Assembly: GCF_000332355.1 (NCBI RefSeq)
Contig: NZ_KB235958.1
Coordinates: 2,934,118-2,970,816 of the forward strand
Reading direction: 5' to 3'
DNA length: 36,699 nucleotides
Origin: Baaleninema simplex PCC 7105
GTDB taxonomy: Bacteria > Cyanobacteriota > Cyanobacteriia > Cyanobacteriales > Geitlerinemataceae
A program made the position numbers and the translations under genes. The notes under the pieces are model-generated. The model was given only the letters and a program-made list of their open reading frames with translations. It searched no databases and was not told the origin of the DNA. Positions 33,714 to 36,699 of the stretch are shown piece after piece; position 1 is the stretch's first letter, and every line of letters starts with the position of its first letter.

Positions 33714-34793
33714 ATGATTCCCCTATCCCGTCACACCCTCTCCCTCCTCCTACTTCTCGGAAGTCTCTGGGGGTTGAGCAGTTGTAATTCCAAAGAACCC
33801 ACTTCCACCGCCACCGAACCCCCCGTTTCCGATACCGTTTCCCAATCCGTAGAATCGCCCGATTCCGATTGGGTTCGCTTAATTCCTCCCATCGATTGCA
33901 CGTTGGGAGAAGACTGTTTTACGATGCTCTATGTCGATCGCGATCCCAGTTCTGGCGAGATCGATTTCGGTTGCGGACGCCAAACTTACGACGGTCATAA
34001 AGGAACGGATTTCGCCATTTCCGACGAGGCGATTATGGAAGAAGGCGTCGCCGTGTTAGCCGCCGCAGATGGAACGGTGTTGCGGTTGCGAGATGGAGAG
34101 AGCGATCGCCGCCTGACTACAGCAGAAGACATCGCCGAAGTGGAAGAGGCGGGGAAAGAATGCGGGAACGGAATGGTTATCGACCACGGCGACGGTTGGG
34201 AAACGCAATACTGTCACCTCAAACAAGGAAGCGTCGCCGTCGAAGCGGGACAACAGGTGCAACAAGGAGACGTTTTAGGAGAGGTGGGACTCTCTGGAAA
34301 AACCACGTTTCCCCACGTTCACATCACGGTACGCAATCGAGGGGAAGTCGTCGATCCGTTTGTCGGTGTTTCTGAAGAAACGGGATGTAACGTCACTCGC
34401 CGTCCGTTGTGGGAAGATGCGTTAGAGTACGAGCCGACGGGAATTCTCAGAGCTGGGTTTTCTAGCGAACAGATTACACTCGATCGCCTCTGGGATGGAG
34501 ACTATAAAGATGCGAGTTTGTCTGGCGACATCCCGTTGATTTTCTTCTGGGTTCACGGCTACGGACTCCTCGAAGGAGACGTGGAACATTTCCGACTGCT
34601 CGATCCGCAAGGAAACGTCATCACGGATTACGAACAAACCGCCGAATCGTCTCAGAAAACTTGGGCCAACGGCGTGGGGAAACGAGACACCGCCGACCGT
34701 CCGATTTTGTCGGGGACTTGGCGAGGAGAGTATCGGTTAATTCGCGACGGTGAGGTTATCGCAGAATTGGATCGGGAAATCGAGGTGCGTTAG
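33714..34793 (+). CDS. M23-family peptidase, lipoprotein
   Basis: M23 (LytM-type) zinc peptidases cut peptide cross-links in cell-wall peptidoglycan. The 359-residue protein has a lipoprotein signal (lipobox LSSC, lipidated Cys24). The peptidase domain spans about residues 85-220, with the metal and catalytic residues in place: H95 and D99 in DGHKGTDF, H168 in QYCHLK and the HxH pair 201/203 in FPHVHITV. Two insert cysteines (C150, C167) might form a disulfide. The C-terminal ~130 residues form an extra beta-rich domain of unknown role. The start ATG lacks a strong ribosome-binding site. Its stop overlaps the convergent cutA stop by four bases. Confidence 0.9.
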   Translation: MIPLSRHTLSLLLLLGSLWGLSSCNSKEPTSTATEPPVSDTVSQSVESPDSDWVRLIPPIDCTLGEDCFTMLYVDRDPSSGEIDFGCGRQTYDGHKGTDFAISDEAIMEEGVAVLAAADGTVLRLRDGESDRRLTTAEDIAEVEEAGKECGNGMVIDHGDGWETQYCHLKQGSVAVEAGQQVQQGDVLGEVGLSGKTTFPHVHITVRNRGEVVDPFVGVSEETGCNVTRRPLWEDALEYEPTGILRAGFSSEQITLDRLWDGDYKDASLSGDIPLIFFWVHGYGLLEGDVEHFRLLDPQGNVITDYEQTAESSQKTWANGVGKRDTADRPILSGTWRGEYRLIRDGEVIAELDREIEVR

Positions 34794-35113
34794 TCGGTAG
34801 ACTGGCATTGTTTGCCGATCCAATCGAGATAGGCGGCGGAACCGTTGACGATGGGAACGGCGATAATTTCGGGTACGTCGTAGCGGTGGAGTTGGCAAAC
34901 TCGGGATGCGAGGCGATCGAACTGCATTAAGTCGGTTTTGATAACTAGTTGCCATTCTTCGTCCTCTTCGATGTTACCCTGCCAGGTGTAGATCGATCGC
35001 ACGGGAGTCAGCGACACGCAGGCGGCGAGATGTTCTTCGACGAGGGTTTTGGCGATCGCTTTGGCTTCGTCGGCCGAAGAAGCGGTAACGAGAACGATTC
35101 CGTAGTCAGCCAT
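34790..35113 (-). CDS. cutA: CutA1, divalent-cation-tolerance family protein
   Basis: A complete 107-residue CutA1, a small trimeric protein linked to copper/divalent metal tolerance, exact function unsettled. Family features are clear: VLVTASSADEAKAIAKTLVE, then HLAACVSLTPVRSIYTWQGN and the C-terminal VPEIIAVPIVNGSAAYLDWI. It is convergent with the M23 gene, with a 4-base overlap of stop codons. Confidence 0.95.
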   Translation of the reverse strand: MADYGIVLVTASSADEAKAIAKTLVEEHLAACVSLTPVRSIYTWQGNIEEDEEWQLVIKTDLMQFDRLASRVCQLHRYDVPEIIAVPIVNGSAAYLDWIGKQCQSTD

Positions 35114-35171
35114 GAGAGGTTCGGGATCTGTAGGACACTGGGAATATCCTAAAACGTCAGGAGATTAGAAG

Positions 35172-35549
35172 ATGACGAAGGTTTACGAAGGTGGGTGTCA
35201 TTGCGGTGCAGTTCGGTTTCGGGTGGAGATGGACGACCTGAAAGCGATCGATTGCAACTGTTCGATTTGTACGAAGAAGGGATTTCTCCATCTCATCGTT
35301 CCGCCAGAACGGTTTACGCTGCTGAAGGGTCAAGATGCGTTGACGACGTATCAGTTCAATACGGGAGTGGCAAAACACCTGTTTTGTAAGACTTGTGGGA
35401 TTCACCCGTTTTATCGCCCTCGCTCTCATCCCGATTGCTACGATGTGAATCTGCGGTGTCTGGATGGGGATGTTTTAGCCGAGTTTGCGATCGAACCCTT
35501 CGATGGGAAGCATTGGGAAGAGAATGTCGCGAAAATTCAAAACACGTAA
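35172..35549 (+). CDS. GFA-family (glutathione-dependent formaldehyde-activating-like) zinc protein
   Basis: A 125-residue protein of the GFA/CENP-V fold, which binds one or two zinc ions through clustered cysteines; some members handle S-hydroxymethylglutathione, most have unknown substrates. The cysteines are in the right places: C9-H-C11, C28-x-C30-x2-C33 and C72-x2-C75. AGGAG lies nine bases before ATG 35172. The stop codon overlaps the start of a 72-codon frame downstream (TAATG). Confidence 0.9.
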   Translation: MTKVYEGGCHCGAVRFRVEMDDLKAIDCNCSICTKKGFLHLIVPPERFTLLKGQDALTTYQFNTGVAKHLFCKTCGIHPFYRPRSHPDCYDVNLRCLDGDVLAEFAIEPFDGKHWEENVAKIQNT

Positions 35550-35767
35550 TGTCCCATTTCGAGGGGTTGGCCGTGCGATCGCGTGTCTGGACGAATTCAA
35601 TCTTACAGCTCGAATTTCAGGGTTTATCGCTGCGAATTCGCTGGATCGACGAGAACGCAGTCCGTTCCGGGAGAGAATTCTTGCAAAAGTTACCGCTCTC
35701 GACCGACCTTACTAAACTAGATGTCAACAACCCGCCGTCAAGCCTGTTGGCTATGACGGGGGCTTGA
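35549..35767 (+). CDS. Small coupled ORF apparently truncated by the IscB element
   Basis: The ATG overlaps the stop of the GFA gene (TAATG), suggesting translational coupling. The 72-codon frame reads MSHFEGLAVRSRVWTNSILQ, then LEFQGLSLRIRWIDENAVRS and EFLQKLPLSTDLTK, a plausible protein of unknown family. Its last ~15 codons (LDVNNPPSSLLAMTGA) are omega-RNA scaffold. The most likely story is a host gene whose 3' part was displaced when the IscB element inserted near 35719. It could also be non-coding. Confidence 0.4.
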   Translation: MSHFEGLAVRSRVWTNSILQLEFQGLSLRIRWIDENAVRSGREFLQKLPLSTDLTKLDVNNPPSSLLAMTGA

Positions 35768-35974
35768 AAAAGCCCACAAGTTGACCAGCCTAAGTCTTCC
35801 GAAGACTACGTTACGTCCGAGAGTTTAAGTTCCTACCGACGAGTACGTTGCCAGCTTGTCGCTCTAGAACTGAAAAGTTAAACAGCTTTAAACGGGTTAA
35901 GGCAGTGCTTTTCAGAGAGTACCGAGACGTAACCTTGGCGAGGCAAACGTTACCCCTTTTGGGAGTTGTGTATT
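35720..35974 (+). ncRNA. Omega-RNA (guide RNA) of IscB
   Basis: The region immediately upstream of iscB carries the recognisable scaffold: ATGTCAACAACCCGCC, a hairpin CCGTCAAGCC/GGCTATGACGG, a second hairpin GGGCTTGAAAAAGCCC, and the conserved AAGTTGACCAGCC block, continuing in structured sequence to the iscB start. Such RNAs carry their guide at the 5' end, taken from the DNA flanking the element. The guide here should therefore be the ~16-20 bases ending near 35719, in the sequence ccgaccttactaaacta. Boundaries are by analogy; no terminator or promoter was mapped. Confidence 0.8.
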
Positions 35975-36699
35975 ATGCACATTTTCGTTCTCGACAAAGA
36001 CAAAAACCCCCTAGCACCATGCCATCCAGCCAAGGCGCGACGGCTCCTGAAATCCGGTCGTGCTTCGGTGTTTCGTCGCTATCCATTTACCATTATCTTG
36101 CACGAGATTGAAGCCAAAGATTGTGTCGTTCCGGAAACTCAACTCAAAATCGATCCCGGCTCGAAAACAACTGGGTTGGCTATCCTGTCCGAAAACCGAG
36201 TCATTTGGGTGTCCGAACTCAGCCATCGCGGACAGCAAATTAAGAACGACTTAGAGAAGCGTCGCGCTTTACGACGCTCCCGACGCCATCGAAAAACTCG
36301 TTACCGAAAGCCTCGCTTTCTTAACCGTACTCGTCCGAAGGGTTGGCTTCCACCGTCTCTCAACCATCGGGTCGAAACTACGATGACCTGGGTGAACCGT
36401 TTGCGAAAACTTTGTCCGATCGTCTCGATTTCTCAAGAACTCGTGCGGTTCGATACCCAAAAACTCCAAAACCCCGAAGTGAGTGGTATTGAGTACCAGC
36501 AGGGCGAATTGTTGGGCTATGAAGTGCGCGAGTACGTGTTGCAAAAGTGGGGTCGGAAGTGCATCTATTGTGGCGCGGAAGACCTACCATTAGAGGTCGA
36601 ACATATTCATCCCAAATCCCAGGGAGGGAGCGACCGAGTTTCTAACCTAACGCTGGCTTGTCATACTTGCAACCAAGCTAAGGGAAACCGAGATATTCG
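35975..36699 (+). CDS. iscB: IscB RNA-guided endonuclease, C-terminus beyond the window
   Basis: IscB is the transposon-encoded ancestor of Cas9: a nuclease with RuvC and HNH domains guided by an omega-RNA. The 241 residues present show, in order, the PLMP domain (MHIFVLDKDKNPLAPCHPAK...), RuvC-I with D60 (LKIDPGSKTTGLAIL), the Arg-rich bridge helix (~94-116), RuvC-II (SISQELVRFD, E155) and the HNH domain with a C197/C200/C229/C232 zinc site and catalytic H210 (EVEHIHPKS). The last catalytic RuvC segment and target-recognition part lie outside. No defects are visible in the available part. The start ATG lies at the end of the omega-RNA. Confidence 0.93.
   Translation, partial: MHIFVLDKDKNPLAPCHPAKARRLLKSGRASVFRRYPFTIILHEIEAKDCVVPETQLKIDPGSKTTGLAILSENRVIWVSELSHRGQQIKNDLEKRRALRRSRRHRKTRYRKPRFLNRTRPKGWLPPSLNHRVETTMTWVNRLRKLCPIVSISQELVRFDTQKLQNPEVSGIEYQQGELLGYEVREYVLQKWGRKCIYCGAEDLPLEVEHIHPKSQGGSDRVSNLTLACHTCNQAKGNRDI

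Noticed and set aside
1-36699. tRNA or rRNA genes
   Set aside because: Looked for in the intergenic gaps; no cloverleaf or conserved rRNA segment was recognised.

Overview
The window comes from a cyanobacterium, most likely a filamentous one. It is rich in the HIP1 octamer GCGATCGC, carries chlH (Mg-chelatase H subunit) and an iron-stress isi cluster, and has cyanobacterial-type CHAT, WGR, LRR and IscB genes. Most genes have intermediate-to-high GC. A few islands, notably 7459-8907 and 12500-13500, are clearly AT-richer and look acquired.

Layout. (1) 1-2394: a decayed IS5-type transposase (one in-frame stop) abuts a zinc-ribbon/GAF protein. (2) 2395-6483: chlH and its terminator. (3) 6500-12550: an accessory island of toxin-antitoxin-like and defence-like genes: a nucleotidyltransferase, an AT-rich HEPN-motif protein, a BrnT/ribbon-helix-helix pair, a PD-(D/E)XK-like protein, a DUF4258-like/DUF2283 pair and a frameshifted retropepsin. 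Four same-orientation copies of a DUF2283-derived repeat (one inside an intact ORF, three degenerate) separate these modules, and a diverged second copy of the chlH 3' end marks the left side. (4) 12300-13510: non-coding DNA with MITE-like elements. (5) 13511-24421: three secreted leucine-rich-repeat proteins (26, 17 and 16 repeats) surround the iron-stress operon isiA - isiA/psaL fusion - isiB; a WGR/beta-propeller protein lies between. (6) 24590-29196: a CHAT caspase-like membrane protein, a block of three short tandem repeats, and a TolC-family outer-membrane protein. (7) 29266-35549: housekeeping and conserved hypothetical genes (a PAP phosphatase/inositol-monophosphatase family enzyme, an M23 lipoprotein, CutA, a GFA-family protein) with MITE/REP-like elements between. 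(8) 35549-36699: an IscB RNA-guided nuclease with its omega-RNA upstream, cut by the window edge.

How the parts work together. ChlH feeds chlorophyll synthesis. The isi cluster is the classic iron-starvation response: an antenna ring for photosystem I, flavodoxin replacing ferredoxin and, here, a second antenna protein fused to a complete PsaL. Two near-identical Fur-box-like palindromes 56 bp apart precede isiA. The LRR genes share a secretion signal, Cys-containing caps and 5' flanks that begin exactly at a HIP1 site; two also share a 3' flank ending at HIP1. They therefore look like cassettes copied by recombination, differing in repeat number and in surface residues.

Most noteworthy for a second look: the HIP1-bounded LRR family, the DUF2283-repeat/toxin-antitoxin array, the chlH-tail duplication around a nucleotidyltransferase, the IsiA-PsaL fusion with its operator pair, and the IscB/omega-RNA locus.
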